A DNA stretch of 64,000 nucleotides from CALDTK01 sp045110575 (GTDB lineage Bacteria; Bacteroidota; Bacteroidia; Chitinophagales; Saprospiraceae): positions 79,933 through 143,932 of the forward strand of contig JBGCGF010000001.1 in NCBI GenBank assembly GCA_045110575.1, in the 5' to 3' direction. Positions 50,805 to 59,881 of this stretch are shown here, piece by piece. The notes under the pieces are model-generated. The model was not told the DNA's origin. It worked only from the letters and a program-made list of their open reading frames with translations, and did not search any database. The position numbers and the translations under genes are program-made. The number at the start of each line of letters is the position of its first letter. The first letter of the stretch is position 1.

Positions 50805-53800
50805 ATGGCAAACGAACAGCTCGGACACCTCCTGTCCGCCTATCGACAAGATGCTCGGGTTTCGAGCTTAGTTAAACACGCAGGGAGCAAGACTCCTATC
50901 CGTGTACACGTAGACAGTACCGTCGGAAGTCAACGCGCTTTCGTGATGGCAGCGATGTTTCAGGAAACCGAAGCTCCTCTTTTTGCCATCGCAGATGACA
51001 AGGAAGAAGCCGCCTACCTGTTCAACGATTTAGAGAATCTACTCGTTGGCCGGAGGGTTCTCTTCCTTCCAGATAGCTTTAAGCGACCTGGGGCCTACGA
51101 AGACCTCAATCCAGACAATGCACTTCAGCGAACGGAAGTCGTCAACCAGTTGGCACAAGGTGGTGCGCTTGTCGTTGTCACCTACCCAGAGGCCCTCTTT
51201 GAGATGGTCGTCGACCCAGCGGCTCTAGATGCCAAACGCATCGATGTCAAAATTGGAGAAGACCTCGATGTTGACACGCTCATTGAACTGCTGATCGAGT
51301 TTGGCTTCACAAGAGCTGACTTTGTAGCTAAGCCAGGAGAGTTTTCGATTCGAGGTGGCATCGTTGACGTTTACAGTTACGCGAACGAGTACCCGTACCG
51401 AATCGAACTTTTCGATGAGGAAGTAGAAACGATACGAACTTTCGATCCCGGAGATCAACTCTCAAAAGCGAACATTGGCCGGGTTTCTATTGTACCAAAC
51501 GTCAATACGAAGTTTGACCGATCTGATAAAAAGTCCATTTTCGGAGTATTACCAGAAGATACATCCGTTTGGATAAAAGACTATCAGTTCTTCCTTGATC
51601 GCTTGCAATTAGCGTTTGAGAAAGCAATTGCCTTTGGAGAAACTGTCAGCGCACTCGACGAATCTGAACTCGCATTCTTAATGCGAACACGGGCATTCCT
51701 TCGCCCACCTGAAGTGCTCGGTGAAATACGAGGATTCAATCTCTTCTTCCTCAAGACACCACCACCACCAATTCGTGGAATTGCGAGTAAAAGCGGAGGT
51801 GATACGGACGCCCACGACGGCATCGTTGGAGGTTTTAGCGTAAGCGATACCATTACGTTTAATGCAGCGCCGCAACCGAGCGTTAACCGCAACTTCAAAC
51901 TGCTGCTAGAAAACCTTGTAAAGAACGAGAAGCAACGTCTACAAAACTACCTGTTTGTCAGTGATGCCAAGCAAGTAGAGCGTTTCTATTCAATTTTCAA
52001 GGACATCGGAGAAGGGCAAGACGTCCAGTGGCACCCTATTGTTCAGCCGATTCAAGAAGGATTTATAGATCCAGATTTGAAGCTTGCCGTGTACACCGAT
52101 CACCAAATTTTTGAGCGCTATCACCGCTACAAGCTGAGGAAAGGATATGCAAAGTCAGACGCTCTAACAACAAGCCTGCTTCGCGAACTTAAAGCGGGAG
52201 ACTACGTCGTCCACATTGATCACGGTGTTGGACAGTTCTCTGGACTTGAGACACTTGACATTAGTGGTAAAAAACAAGAGGCCGTTCGATTAAAGTACAG
52301 GGACAATGACCTTGTATACGTCGGAATTAACTCGCTCCACAAACTTTCTAAATTTAGTGGATCAGAAGGAACAGCTCCCAAGCTTTCTAAGATTGGATCG
52401 GACACATGGAATAACCTAAAGCGAAAGGCTAAGAAGAAGGTTAAGGACATGGCAGATGAGCTGATCAAGCTCTACGCACAACGCCGCGCAGCCAAAGGAT
52501 TTGCGTTCCCAGAAGACGGCTACCTCCAAAACGAACTCGAAGCGAGTTTCATTTATGAGGACACGCCCGATCAATTAAAGACCACAAACGACGTAAAGGA
52601 AGACATGACCAAACCCTACCCTATGGATCGACTGATCTGTGGTGATGTAGGATTCGGTAAGACAGAGATCGCATTACGTGCAGCTTTCAAAGCAGTGGTA
52701 GGCGGCAAACAAGTCGCTGTACTTGTACCGACTACCATTCTCGCACTTCAGCACTTCAAAACCTTCAACGAACGACTTAAAAGTTTTGGAGTAACGGTAG
52801 ATTATGTAAATCGATTCAGAACTGCTAGAGAGAAAAAAGAAATTGGTATTCGCCTCAGCGAAGGTAAAATCGACATCATAATCGGTACTGTTGCCATACT
52901 TGGCAAAGCGATCGCATTCAAAGATCTCGGCTTACTCATCGTGGATGAAGAGCAAAAATTCGGTGTTGGAGCGAAGGAGAAATTACGTCAGCTGAAAATC
53001 AATGTGGATACCTTGGTGATGACAGCAACGCCAATACCAAGAACTCTACAATTTAGCCTGCTGAGTGCACGTGATTTGAGTGTAATTCGTACGCCGCCGC
53101 CCAATCGACAACCTATCCACACAGAAACGAGGGTTTTCAACGAGGATTTGGTTAAAGATTCTATTTACTTCGAGATCGAACGCGGTGGACAGGTGTACTT
53201 CGTGCACAACCGTGTTAAGAACCTTGACGAGATCGCAGGCATGATTCAGCGCCTTTGCCCCGATGTAAAGGTGACCAAGGCCCATGGTCAGATGGATGCG
53301 AAATTGCTCGAGTCTACACTCACCGACTTCATTGAAGGTGAATATGAGGTGCTCGTTTGTACCAACATTATCGAGACAGGCCTGGACATTGCGAATGTCA
53401 ACACCATCATGATCAACAACGCGCACCAGTTTGGTATGAGCGACCTGCACCAGTTGCGTGGCCGTGTTGGGCGTAGTAATAAGAAAGCATTTTGCTACCT
53501 CTTCTCTCCGCCATTGAGTGTATTGACAAGCGATGCTCGCAAGCGCTTGCAAACACTAGAAGAGTTCTCAGAGCTCGGATCTGGCTTTGAAATCGCGATG
53601 CGTGACTTGGATATTCGTGGTGCAGGAAACCTACTTGGGTCTGAGCAATCAGGCTTCATCTCTGACATTGGCTACGAGACATTCCAGCGAATCTTAGAAG
53701 AAGCTGTTCAAGAATTAAAAACGGGCGATTACAAAGAGATGTTCGCCGAACAGAACGCAAAGAAAGAAATCGATTACGTCAGAGATGTCACCATCGATGC

Positions 53801-54254
53801 AGATGTCGAGATGCTTATACCACCCGTTTATGTTGCGGATACGCAAGAACGCTTCCGTCTTTACAACGAACTTGATCGTGTTGAAACGGAAGCAGGTATT
53901 GAAGCGTTCAGAAACAAATTGCGCGACCGTTTCGGCCCTGTACCTGTAGAAGTTGAGACACTCTTCGAAGGATTGCGCCTGCGTTGGATTGCGAAGAAGC
54001 TAGGTTTGGAACGCATCATACTGAAGGCTGGAAAGCTGCGCGGTTACTTTGTCGAAGACCCGCAGAGTCCGTTTTACGAGACGGAGCGCTTTGGTCGTAT
54101 CATGCAATACATAGCGGTTGGCGCTGGTCAGACGAAAGGTATGAGTCTCAAGAAGACCAACCGACACTTGATACTTGTACGTGATAACGTGCGCACGCTG
54201 CCAGGCGTGAGAAAGCTATTGGGTAGTATTCAGGAAGGGGTGATGGAAAAGTAG
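50805..54254 (+). CDS. mfd: Transcription-repair coupling factor
   Basis: 1149 residues. A SF2 translocase that removes stalled RNA polymerase and recruits UvrA. N-terminal UvrB-like module (about 20-330), RNA-polymerase interaction domain (about 455-520: ELKAGDYVVHIDHGVGQFSG), helicase motor with Walker A GDVGFGKTEIALRA (about 612), LIVDEEQKFGV and MTATPIPRT, motif VI HQLRGRVGRS, and a C-terminal TRCF domain (about 1000-1100). A TTG nine bases upstream (50796) overlaps a promoter-like CTTTG, so ATG 50805 is preferred. With uvrA at 29.6 kb it completes two parts of the nucleotide excision pathway in this window. Confidence 0.97.
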   Translation: MANEQLGHLLSAYRQDARVSSLVKHAGSKTPIRVHVDSTVGSQRAFVMAAMFQETEAPLFAIADDKEEAAYLFNDLENLLVGRRVLFLPDSFKRPGAYEDLNPDNALQRTEVVNQLAQGGALVVVTYPEALFEMVVDPAALDAKRIDVKIGEDLDVDTLIELLIEFGFTRADFVAKPGEFSIRGGIVDVYSYANEYPYRIELFDEEVETIRTFDPGDQLSKANIGRVSIVPNVNTKFDRSDKKSIFGVLPEDTSVWIKDYQFFLDRLQLAFEKAIAFGETVSALDESELAFLMRTRAFLRPPEVLGEIRGFNLFFLKTPPPPIRGIASKSGGDTDAHDGIVGGFSVSDTITFNAAPQPSVNRNFKLLLENLVKNEKQRLQNYLFVSDAKQVERFYSIFKDIGEGQDVQWHPIVQPIQEGFIDPDLKLAVYTDHQIFERYHRYKLRKGYAKSDALTTSLLRELKAGDYVVHIDHGVGQFSGLETLDISGKKQEAVRLKYRDNDLVYVGINSLHKLSKFSGSEGTAPKLSKIGSDTWNNLKRKAKKKVKDMADELIKLYAQRRAAKGFAFPEDGYLQNELEASFIYEDTPDQLKTTNDVKEDMTKPYPMDRLICGDVGFGKTEIALRAAFKAVVGGKQVAVLVPTTILALQHFKTFNERLKSFGVTVDYVNRFRTAREKKEIGIRLSEGKIDIIIGTVAILGKAIAFKDLGLLIVDEEQKFGVGAKEKLRQLKINVDTLVMTATPIPRTLQFSLLSARDLSVIRTPPPNRQPIHTETRVFNEDLVKDSIYFEIERGGQVYFVHNRVKNLDEIAGMIQRLCPDVKVTKAHGQMDAKLLESTLTDFIEGEYEVLVCTNIIETGLDIANVNTIMINNAHQFGMSDLHQLRGRVGRSNKKAFCYLFSPPLSVLTSDARKRLQTLEEFSELGSGFEIAMRDLDIRGAGNLLGSEQSGFISDIGYETFQRILEEAVQELKTGDYKEMFAEQNAKKEIDYVRDVTIDADVEMLIPPVYVADTQERFRLYNELDRVETEAGIEAFRNKLRDRFGPVPVEVETLFEGLRLRWIAKKLGLERIILKAGKLRGYFVEDPQSPFYETERFGRIMQYIAVGAGQTKGMSLKKTNRHLILVRDNVRTLPGVRKLLGSIQEGVMEK

Positions 54255-54267
54255 ATAGCGTAGCACT

Positions 54268-54298
54268 TGTGGTCCGACCGTTGTGCGGTCGGACCACA
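54268..54298. repeat. GGTCCGACC-family hairpin after mfd
   Basis: TGTGGTCCGACCG (54268-54280) and CGGTCGGACCACA (54286-54298) are perfect 13-bp arms around TTGTG. It is the same sequence family as the tandem repeat at 36683-36766. It may also stop transcription between the convergent mfd and aminotransferase genes, though no T run follows. Confidence 0.8.
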
Positions 54299-54317
54299 TA
54301 ACCGCACTGCAACACCT

Positions 54318-55469
54318 CTAAAGCTTCAAGAGTCTTTCGGCAGCAGCCTCCAATGTTTCTGGCTTCTTTGCAAAGCAGAGGCGTATCAAAGTTTGCCCTT
54401 CCACAGGCCTGCTGTAGAAAGGTGAGATTGGAATAACGGCTACTCCATGCTCTTCAATGAGCCTTTCGGCAAAACGGGTATCCACTTCATCGCTGATCGC
54501 ACTGTAGTCCGCCAAGCCGAAATAGCTGCCTTCGCTCGGTAACAATTTGAGTGGGGTTTTGGCGACAGCTGAATACAACAAGTCGCGCTTCTCCTGAAAG
54601 AACCCTGGCAAATCGAGATACGTATTTGGATCTGCTAGGTGATCTGCGATTGCATGTTGCGCAGGCGTATTGACCGTAAAAACCGTGAATTGATGTACTC
54701 CCCTAAACCGCTGCATCAGGGCAGGAGGCGCTACGATATAGCCAACCTTCCAACCCGTTACGTGAAAGGTTTTACCAAAACTACAGGTTACGAAAGCACG
54801 TTCACGCAGCCCTGGATACCGCAGCGAACTTCGGTGCTCCTTACTATCGAATGTCAAGTGCTCATACACCTCGTCACTAAGCACGGCGATGTTGGTTCCT
54901 TGCAAGCGACGCTCTAGTTCTTGAAGATCTTCATGTTGCCAACAAGTTCCCGTTGGGTTGTGTGGATTGTTGAGGATTACGAGCCGTGTTTTGTCAGTCA
55001 AGCTTTCGCCAAAACGCTCCCAATCCGGACGAAACGTCGGAGCGATCAATTCACAAGGCACCACTACTCCACCCTTACTTTCGACGGCAGGGGCGTATGA
55101 ATCATAGGCCGGTTCAAAAATGACGACCTCATCACCTGGTGCAATGAGCGATTGAATTGCCGTCCAAATCGCTTGTGTCGCACCACTTGTGATGTTGATC
55201 TCCAATGCCGGATCGATACTCACATCGTGACAAAGCTTCACCTTTTTCGCGATCGCTTCGAGCAAGCGGGGCATGCCCGCAGGCGGCGCGTACTGGTTGC
55301 TTGAATGCTTTACGTGGTGTGCGAGACGATCGGTGAGCGACTCATCTGGCGCAAAGTCTGGGAAGCCCTGACCAAGGTTAATTGCCTTGTGTTCTCTTGC
55401 CAATCGCGAGATGGTAGAGAAGATGGAAACGGGCGCCGCAACGGACTGAAAAATGGAAGTAGTAGACAC
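54318..55469 (-). CDS. PLP-dependent aminotransferase, methionine aminotransferase type
   Basis: 383 residues. Class I/II aminotransferase. NLGQGFPDFAPDES, ITSGATQAIWTAIQSL, NNPHNPTGTCW, LSDEVYEHLTFD and the PLP lysine in SFGKTFHVTGWKVGY, then LIRLCFAK with the substrate-carboxylate arginine, place it with YbdL/kynurenine-oxoglutarate-type enzymes that prefer methionine and aromatic amino acids. Exact substrate cannot be read from sequence. Single gene. Confidence 0.9.
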   Translation of the reverse strand: MSTTSIFQSVAAPVSIFSTISRLAREHKAINLGQGFPDFAPDESLTDRLAHHVKHSSNQYAPPAGMPRLLEAIAKKVKLCHDVSIDPALEINITSGATQAIWTAIQSLIAPGDEVVIFEPAYDSYAPAVESKGGVVVPCELIAPTFRPDWERFGESLTDKTRLVILNNPHNPTGTCWQHEDLQELERRLQGTNIAVLSDEVYEHLTFDSKEHRSSLRYPGLRERAFVTCSFGKTFHVTGWKVGYIVAPPALMQRFRGVHQFTVFTVNTPAQHAIADHLADPNTYLDLPGFFQEKRDLLYSAVAKTPLKLLPSEGSYFGLADYSAISDEVDTRFAERLIEEHGVAVIPISPFYSRPVEGQTLIRLCFAKKPETLEAAAERLLKL

Positions 55470-55504
55470 CTCAGCAAGATACGGCGCGCATTAAGATTTG
55501 AAAG

Positions 55505-56188
55505 CTATTCTACGACCCCACCTACCCATGACCAGCACTCGTATGCGCGCCAGCTGCCCCAGAGGAGCAATGCTGTGACGAGGATCCACTCCGCATACAT
55601 CGGCGTCACGATAAAGTGCGCACTGTCTGAAATGACTTCCCATGGCTTGGTAAGTACATCCCAGGTATTGAGTCGCAGCGTCCGGCCCATCCACACGCCA
55701 CAACCGGTAGCGAGCGTGACGAGCGCTATAGCTCCTCGGCGGAGATGCTCACCAATCCCCAATTGGTCAAGCTGTTTGTCGAAATACCGAAGCGATCGAA
55801 AGTACCAGAGTAACCCTACCGCAGCAGCACTTCCCACACTAAGAATACCGAGTGGCACGCCAAACGAATACCCCTTCTGGATGGATTGAACCGGATGGAT
55901 AAAATCCGTCACGATGTAAGGTGCGTTTGGCAAAAAGAGTAACCACGCCGCTATTGCAGCATACCACCACTTACTCCCTGACCTAGCATGTTTTAGCGTA
56001 AGCTGTTGAATCAACAACGGAACATATGCCAGAAATAGATTCCAAATAAGGAATAGATAGTTCAAATCATCAAGCAAGATATTCCGAAGCAGTAAGCTCA
56101 TGAATGCCATTGCAAGTACGCGGCTTTCTACACTTGTGATATATTCGAAATAGGTAGACCTAGAAGCAATCAAAAGTTGAGCAGGCAT
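55505..56188 (-). CDS. DUF1361 family membrane protein
   Basis: 227 residues from ATG 56188, about six membrane segments. Family landmarks NYLFLIWNLFLAYVPLLI, FLPNAPYIVTDFIHP and GRTLRLNTWDVL are intact. Function unknown. It starts 4 nt after the stop of the DUF4153/4173-like gene, so the two form an operon with the upstream winged-helix regulator and a membrane gene. A start at 56215 would overlap the preceding gene by 23 nt and is less likely. Confidence 0.83.
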   Translation of the reverse strand: MPAQLLIASRSTYFEYITSVESRVLAMAFMSLLLRNILLDDLNYLFLIWNLFLAYVPLLIQQLTLKHARSGSKWWYAAIAAWLLFLPNAPYIVTDFIHPVQSIQKGYSFGVPLGILSVGSAAAVGLLWYFRSLRYFDKQLDQLGIGEHLRRGAIALVTLATGCGVWMGRTLRLNTWDVLTKPWEVISDSAHFIVTPMYAEWILVTALLLWGSWRAYECWSWVGGVVE

Positions 56189-56192
56189 AGGA

Positions 56193-57845
56193 CTAGTTGT
56201 TTTGAAGGTTCTCAACTTCTACTTCTGTAGAGGGTTCTACATCGTAGTTGATCTCGTCTACTGTTTCAACATCATGAAGCGTAGACAATGGAGCCTCTTC
56301 CATTGCATCAGCAGCTTTCGGTTGAATCACAGGTAAAGCCCTTCGCAAGGCAGCACGTCGAGCACTTTTCAGGTCCCATTCTCGAAAATCTTGAGGCGCT
56401 TCAAACCAATTCTCGGTCAAAGCGAAATAATTCGCAGTACTCCTTCTGATAACGTCAGGATTGTACTCGGCCCACACATCCAAATTGTAAGGACGCAAAT
56501 TGTCCAAGTACTCATCATCTAGCACCATTCGCGCTTCTTGGTGATTGTAGCGGGTGATTAGACCTGGCCAATTAGGAACCGCTGCAATAGCCAAAATGAG
56601 ATATACCGCCCATGCTTGGCGACGAACTAAACGCTCAACCGCACCGTTTTCTCGGACCTGACGACTTAAGAAATAAAGGCCTGTAGCCGTACAGCAGAGA
56701 AATAGCCACACACCAATTCGCTTGATGGTTAGGCCATAGGCATCGGTGTAATGGTAGTTGCGCAAAGCGACGGTAAAGACCATCATGAGGTTTTGCCCCA
56801 ACCATGCCATGGCTAGCAAACGAGCACGGTCACAGTCTTTCGGTTGGACTCTAAAATTGTAGAGCAAATAGCTCGCAGCCAGTACGATGGCAGTTATGAG
56901 TGTGTATGTACCTGCGTGTACACCCCGCTTCAATTCGGCACCTGAGGTTGAAATTTCACCGATCCATGTCGTCGTACCATCTACGGTATTGAGTACTAGG
57001 GCGAGGACGTTGACCAAGAGGAGCGCGATGCTAACGGAACTCCATGTTGACACAGATTCTGCGAGCTTAGTTGGGGTTATTCCGATTGACTTTAGGAGTC
57101 GGCCATCTTGCTTTTTCATCCCATAAACCAATCCTGCGCCAATTACTGAACTAACAAACAATGACCAGCCGAACTGAAGGCTATCTACGAACCAGCTTCC
57201 AGAAAGTATTTGATCGAAAAAATTGAAAGACCATTGAGATAAGGTCTGATTACTCCAAACATATAAAGTTCCAAATCCAATGGCTATGAAAACAGGGAAA
57301 GCAGTAAGACGAACGAGCTTATGAAACACCCCTTCATCGCGCATCAGACTCGCACGACCGTATCGGAAGGCCTTGATATAAGACCAGGGGATTGAACCGA
57401 ACTGGATCATTGTCCGTGCTATGGCGCGCATTGGATCGACGCCTTGGCCAAACAGTAGGCTACCCAAGAGTACGGCCGTTACGATTACGAAAGGCACCAA
57501 TGTCCATGGATCAAAGTGGAGGATAACTGCAATGGCGAGCGCGAGCCAAACGATGAGTTGAACCCGAGTCACGGTTTGCGTGACCATCTCTGGCTTTCGC
57601 CAAAACCCAACAGCAAGAGCAGCTGCAGACACAAGTGGAAGATTGAGTCCCCAGCCTGCCTTAAAAGTGAGCAAAGAAGCCACCACAGTGAATAGACCTA
57701 TGACGGCAGTTGCTTTCCGATAAGGCGTTGCTTGGGTCTCTGAGAGCTGAAGCTTTTTGCTTTTCGCAGGCAAAGGCCTAGGATAAACAAGTCCAATCGG
57801 GAGTGGCGGAGAGACTTGGGTTGTAGGTGAATATGGGGCCTTCAT
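56193..57845 (-). CDS. DUF4153/DUF4173-like multi-spanning membrane protein
   Basis: 550 residues. A basic Pro-rich N-terminus (about 1-40), about 13 membrane segments, the family-like segment GAELKRGVHAGTYTLITAIV, and a polar C-terminal tail (about 450-550) with ENWFEAPQDFREWDLKSARR. Role unknown. An operator-like dyad (57854-57870) lies 8 nt upstream of the ATG, in the short gap after the winged-helix gene, so this gene has its own regulated promoter. Confidence 0.72.
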   Translation of the reverse strand: MKAPYSPTTQVSPPLPIGLVYPRPLPAKSKKLQLSETQATPYRKATAVIGLFTVVASLLTFKAGWGLNLPLVSAAALAVGFWRKPEMVTQTVTRVQLIVWLALAIAVILHFDPWTLVPFVIVTAVLLGSLLFGQGVDPMRAIARTMIQFGSIPWSYIKAFRYGRASLMRDEGVFHKLVRLTAFPVFIAIGFGTLYVWSNQTLSQWSFNFFDQILSGSWFVDSLQFGWSLFVSSVIGAGLVYGMKKQDGRLLKSIGITPTKLAESVSTWSSVSIALLLVNVLALVLNTVDGTTTWIGEISTSGAELKRGVHAGTYTLITAIVLAASYLLYNFRVQPKDCDRARLLAMAWLGQNLMMVFTVALRNYHYTDAYGLTIKRIGVWLFLCCTATGLYFLSRQVRENGAVERLVRRQAWAVYLILAIAAVPNWPGLITRYNHQEARMVLDDEYLDNLRPYNLDVWAEYNPDVIRRSTANYFALTENWFEAPQDFREWDLKSARRAALRRALPVIQPKAADAMEEAPLSTLHDVETVDEINYDVEPSTEVEVENLQNN

Positions 57846-57853
57846 TAGAAAGT

Positions 57854-57870
57854 GCTTTGCGTTACAAAGT
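57854..57870 (-). promoter_or_regulatory. Operator dyad before DUF4153/4173-like gene
   Basis: On the gene strand ACTTTG-TAACG-CAAAGC, 8 nt before the ATG. It matches the ACTTTG-N5-CAAAGT dyads before the VIT/xrtN operon except for the last base, and the spacer differs from that of 58855-58871 by one base. Confidence 0.72.
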
Positions 57871-57885
57871 AATAGGACAAAAAAA

Positions 57886-58191
57886 TCAATCGGGTCTTCT
57901 CACCATGTTGGCGAGTGCTTCGACATGCTTTTGAAAAGAGAGGCGCCCGAGTTCTGTGACCCGGTAGCTGGTCAAGGTCTTACGGCCTACGAAGCCTTTG
58001 CGTAGCTCGACGTACTTGGCTTCTTCGAGCTTACGAAGGTGGGATGCGAGGTTGCCGTCTGAGAGTTCTAGTTCCTCCTTGAACGTCGTAAAGTCCACCC
58101 AATCGGTAGCTACCAGCAGGGACATCACCGCGAGGCGAACCCTACTGTCGAGCAGCTTATCGAGTTGGTTGAGGTATTTCTTGACAGACAT
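57886..58191 (-). CDS. Winged-helix transcriptional regulator
   Basis: 101 residues, a single winged helix-turn-helix of the MarR/ArsR-like 'winged helix DNA-binding' group: LLDSRVRLAVMSLLVATDWV, FTTFKEELELSDGNLASHLR (recognition helix SDGNLASHLRKLEEA), KYVELRKGFVGRKTLTSYRV (wing), LTELGRLSFQKHVEAL. No ligand domain or metal cysteines. It starts 1 nt after the membrane gene stop, so they are cotranscribed. It is the natural candidate to bind the ACTTTG-N5-CAAAGT dyads on either side of it. Confidence 0.88.
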   Translation of the reverse strand: MSVKKYLNQLDKLLDSRVRLAVMSLLVATDWVDFTTFKEELELSDGNLASHLRKLEEAKYVELRKGFVGRKTLTSYRVTELGRLSFQKHVEALANMVRRPD

Positions 58192-58192
58192 G

Positions 58193-58846
58193 CTAGGCGT
58201 TTCTTTCGTAGCGGAAAAACATCATTGCTCCGTAAACGATGTGCAAGATGCCGAAGCCAATCGCCCATGCATCTATGCCGAAGCCTGGATAGAATGCAGT
58301 GAACACGCCAAGTGCAATTTCGCAGTAGCCAAGGTAACGGATTTCGTCAAGGGTATAGCGGCCTCCGGCGAGTAGACACATGCCGTAGAAAATCAACGTG
58401 ATAGCAGCAGAGTAGCCGTAATCGCCGTGGTACCAGTGTGCGATAACAAGCAGTCCGCCCGCTATTAGTGGTACGATCATGTTGATGAGCATGGAGCGGC
58501 TAGCGCTGTTCCACAACGAATAGCCGGTGCGCTTAGAGCGGCGCATCGTGAAGAACAGTGCGCCTATGACAGCAACGACCATGGTGATCACACCACTCGT
58601 AAAGACATATGGCTCGATTGCTTCGACACTTTGATGTTGTCGGTAGAAAGCTGTGTAGTAGTCCACCCCGCTAAACGGTTGAATGTTGGCCTTCATGTAA
58701 GCAAAGGCAACGGCGACGAGCGCACAGGTCCCGGCCCAAATGCCCGAGAGGCCACTGAGGGAAAGGAAGCGCCCCGAACGTGACATCAACTGACGAATGT
58801 CAGCTAAGGCCTCTTGCGGATCGGAATAGGTATCAGGACTAGCCAT
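58193..58846 (-). CDS. Small multi-spanning membrane protein next to regulator
   Basis: 217 residues with about six membrane segments (FLSLSGLSGIWAGTCALVAV, VFTSGVITMVVAVIGALFFT, IVPLIAGGLLVIAHWY, AITLIFYGMCLLAGG, LGVFTAFYPGFGIDAWAIGF, and a last helix). No named family recognised with confidence. It is the first gene of the operon with the winged-helix regulator and could sense or transmit a signal to it; that is inference. Its promoter -7 box overlaps an operator dyad. Confidence 0.75.
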   Translation of the reverse strand: MASPDTYSDPQEALADIRQLMSRSGRFLSLSGLSGIWAGTCALVAVAFAYMKANIQPFSGVDYYTAFYRQHQSVEAIEPYVFTSGVITMVVAVIGALFFTMRRSKRTGYSLWNSASRSMLINMIVPLIAGGLLVIAHWYHGDYGYSAAITLIFYGMCLLAGGRYTLDEIRYLGYCEIALGVFTAFYPGFGIDAWAIGFGILHIVYGAMMFFRYERNA

Positions 58847-58854
58847 GGTAAAGT

Positions 58855-58873
58855 ACTTTGCGATACAAAGCTA
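58855..58873 (-). promoter_or_regulatory. Promoter overlapped by operator dyad, regulator operon
   Basis: On the gene strand the exact -7 box TAGCTTTG (58873-58866) contains the left half of the dyad GCTTTG-TATCG-CAAAGT (58871-58855). The dyad ends 8 nt before the ATG at 58846. Binding here would block the promoter, so the regulator operon probably represses itself. Confidence 0.75.
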
Positions 58874-58969
58874 GTTCTAATTTGAGGATTGTGCAAGTGT
58901 TAGGTGGAAAGTGTACCGTCAGATCTGCAGGATAGCTTTAGTTGGGGGTTAATTTTTAAGACTAATCCG

Positions 58970-59007
58970 TGACGCTAGCATTCCTGCGAACCAGTGGTTC
59001 TCAGGAC
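58970..59007 (+). repeat. 38-bp direct repeat, left copy
   Basis: TGACGCTAGC-N3-CCTGCGAACCAGTGGT-N-CTCAGGAC. It matches 59882-59919 in 33 of 38 positions and in the same orientation. The inner CCTGCGAACCAGTGGTTCTCAGG is an imperfect palindrome related to 17868-17892. The two copies flank the Bax-inhibitor-1 family gene. Confidence 0.75.
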
Positions 59008-59085
59008 AGAGCTACAACCCAGCAGCCATGCTTTGCGTTATTCAAGTTGGGAAGCTTACCTTACCCATCAACTTATAAATCTACC

Positions 59086-59856
59086 ATGTTCGATAAATTC
59101 AAACAAAAAGAATCCAGTAACCCTGTCATGCGCAGCGTTGCACGTGAAGCTACTCGTGAAGAGCAGCTTGGCACTTTAGAGGCAGGACTAGAACGCACAG
59201 AAGAGCGTTCGATGACCGTTACTGGCGCAATCAACAAAACGCTGATGCTTACGGGCTTGATGCTGATTACAGCAGCATACGGTTTCTCTAACCCAAGTTC
59301 ACTCGTAATGTGGGGCGGTTTTATTGGAGGACTAGCAATGGTTGTCCTTGGTAGCTACAAGCCAAAGACTGCTAAGTGGTCAGCACCAGCTTACGCACTT
59401 TTTGAAGGCCTCTTCGTAGGTGCCATCTCAGCGATGTATGCGTACATGTTTGACGGGATCATCATCCAGGCTGTGAGTCTTACCATCGGCGTACTACTCG
59501 CTATGTTGTTCCTCTACCAGACAGGTCTGATCAAGGTTACCGCAAAGTTCCGTGCAGGAATCATGATGGCTACCGGAGCAGTAATGCTTGTCTACTTGGC
59601 AAGTTTTGCCTTGAGCTTCTTTGGTATTCAACTTCCGTTCCTTCATCAAGGTGGAATGATCGGAATCGGGATCTCATGTGTGGTTCTCGCAATCGCTTCG
59701 CTCAACTTGCTACTAGACTTCGACAATTTCGAAAAAGGAGCAGCGCAAGGTCTTCCAGCCCGCTATGAGTGGGTCTTTGCAATGGGACTACTTGTAACCC
59801 TTGTTTGGATCTATGTGGAGATCTTGAGGTTGCTGAGCTACTTGAGTCGTGACTAG
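59086..59856 (+). CDS. Bax inhibitor-1/YccA family membrane protein
   Basis: 256 residues. A basic, polar N-terminus (MFDKFKQKESSNPVMRSVAR) followed by seven membrane segments. The family pattern is clear: MTVTGAINKTLMLTGLMLIT, ALFEGLFVGAISAMYAYMFD, ... FDNFEKGAAQGLPARYEWVF with its conserved acidic residues, and LVTLVWIYVEILRLLSYLSR. This is the prokaryotic BaxI_1-type group. Related proteins conduct or sense calcium/protons; role here unknown. ATG 59086 is chosen as the family start; the frame upstream reads through a repeat. Confidence 0.88.
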   Translation: MFDKFKQKESSNPVMRSVAREATREEQLGTLEAGLERTEERSMTVTGAINKTLMLTGLMLITAAYGFSNPSSLVMWGGFIGGLAMVVLGSYKPKTAKWSAPAYALFEGLFVGAISAMYAYMFDGIIIQAVSLTIGVLLAMLFLYQTGLIKVTAKFRAGIMMATGAVMLVYLASFALSFFGIQLPFLHQGGMIGIGISCVVLAIASLNLLLDFDNFEKGAAQGLPARYEWVFAMGLLVTLVWIYVEILRLLSYLSRD

Positions 59857-59881
59857 GTAGTAGTTGCGCAAACTCCATACT

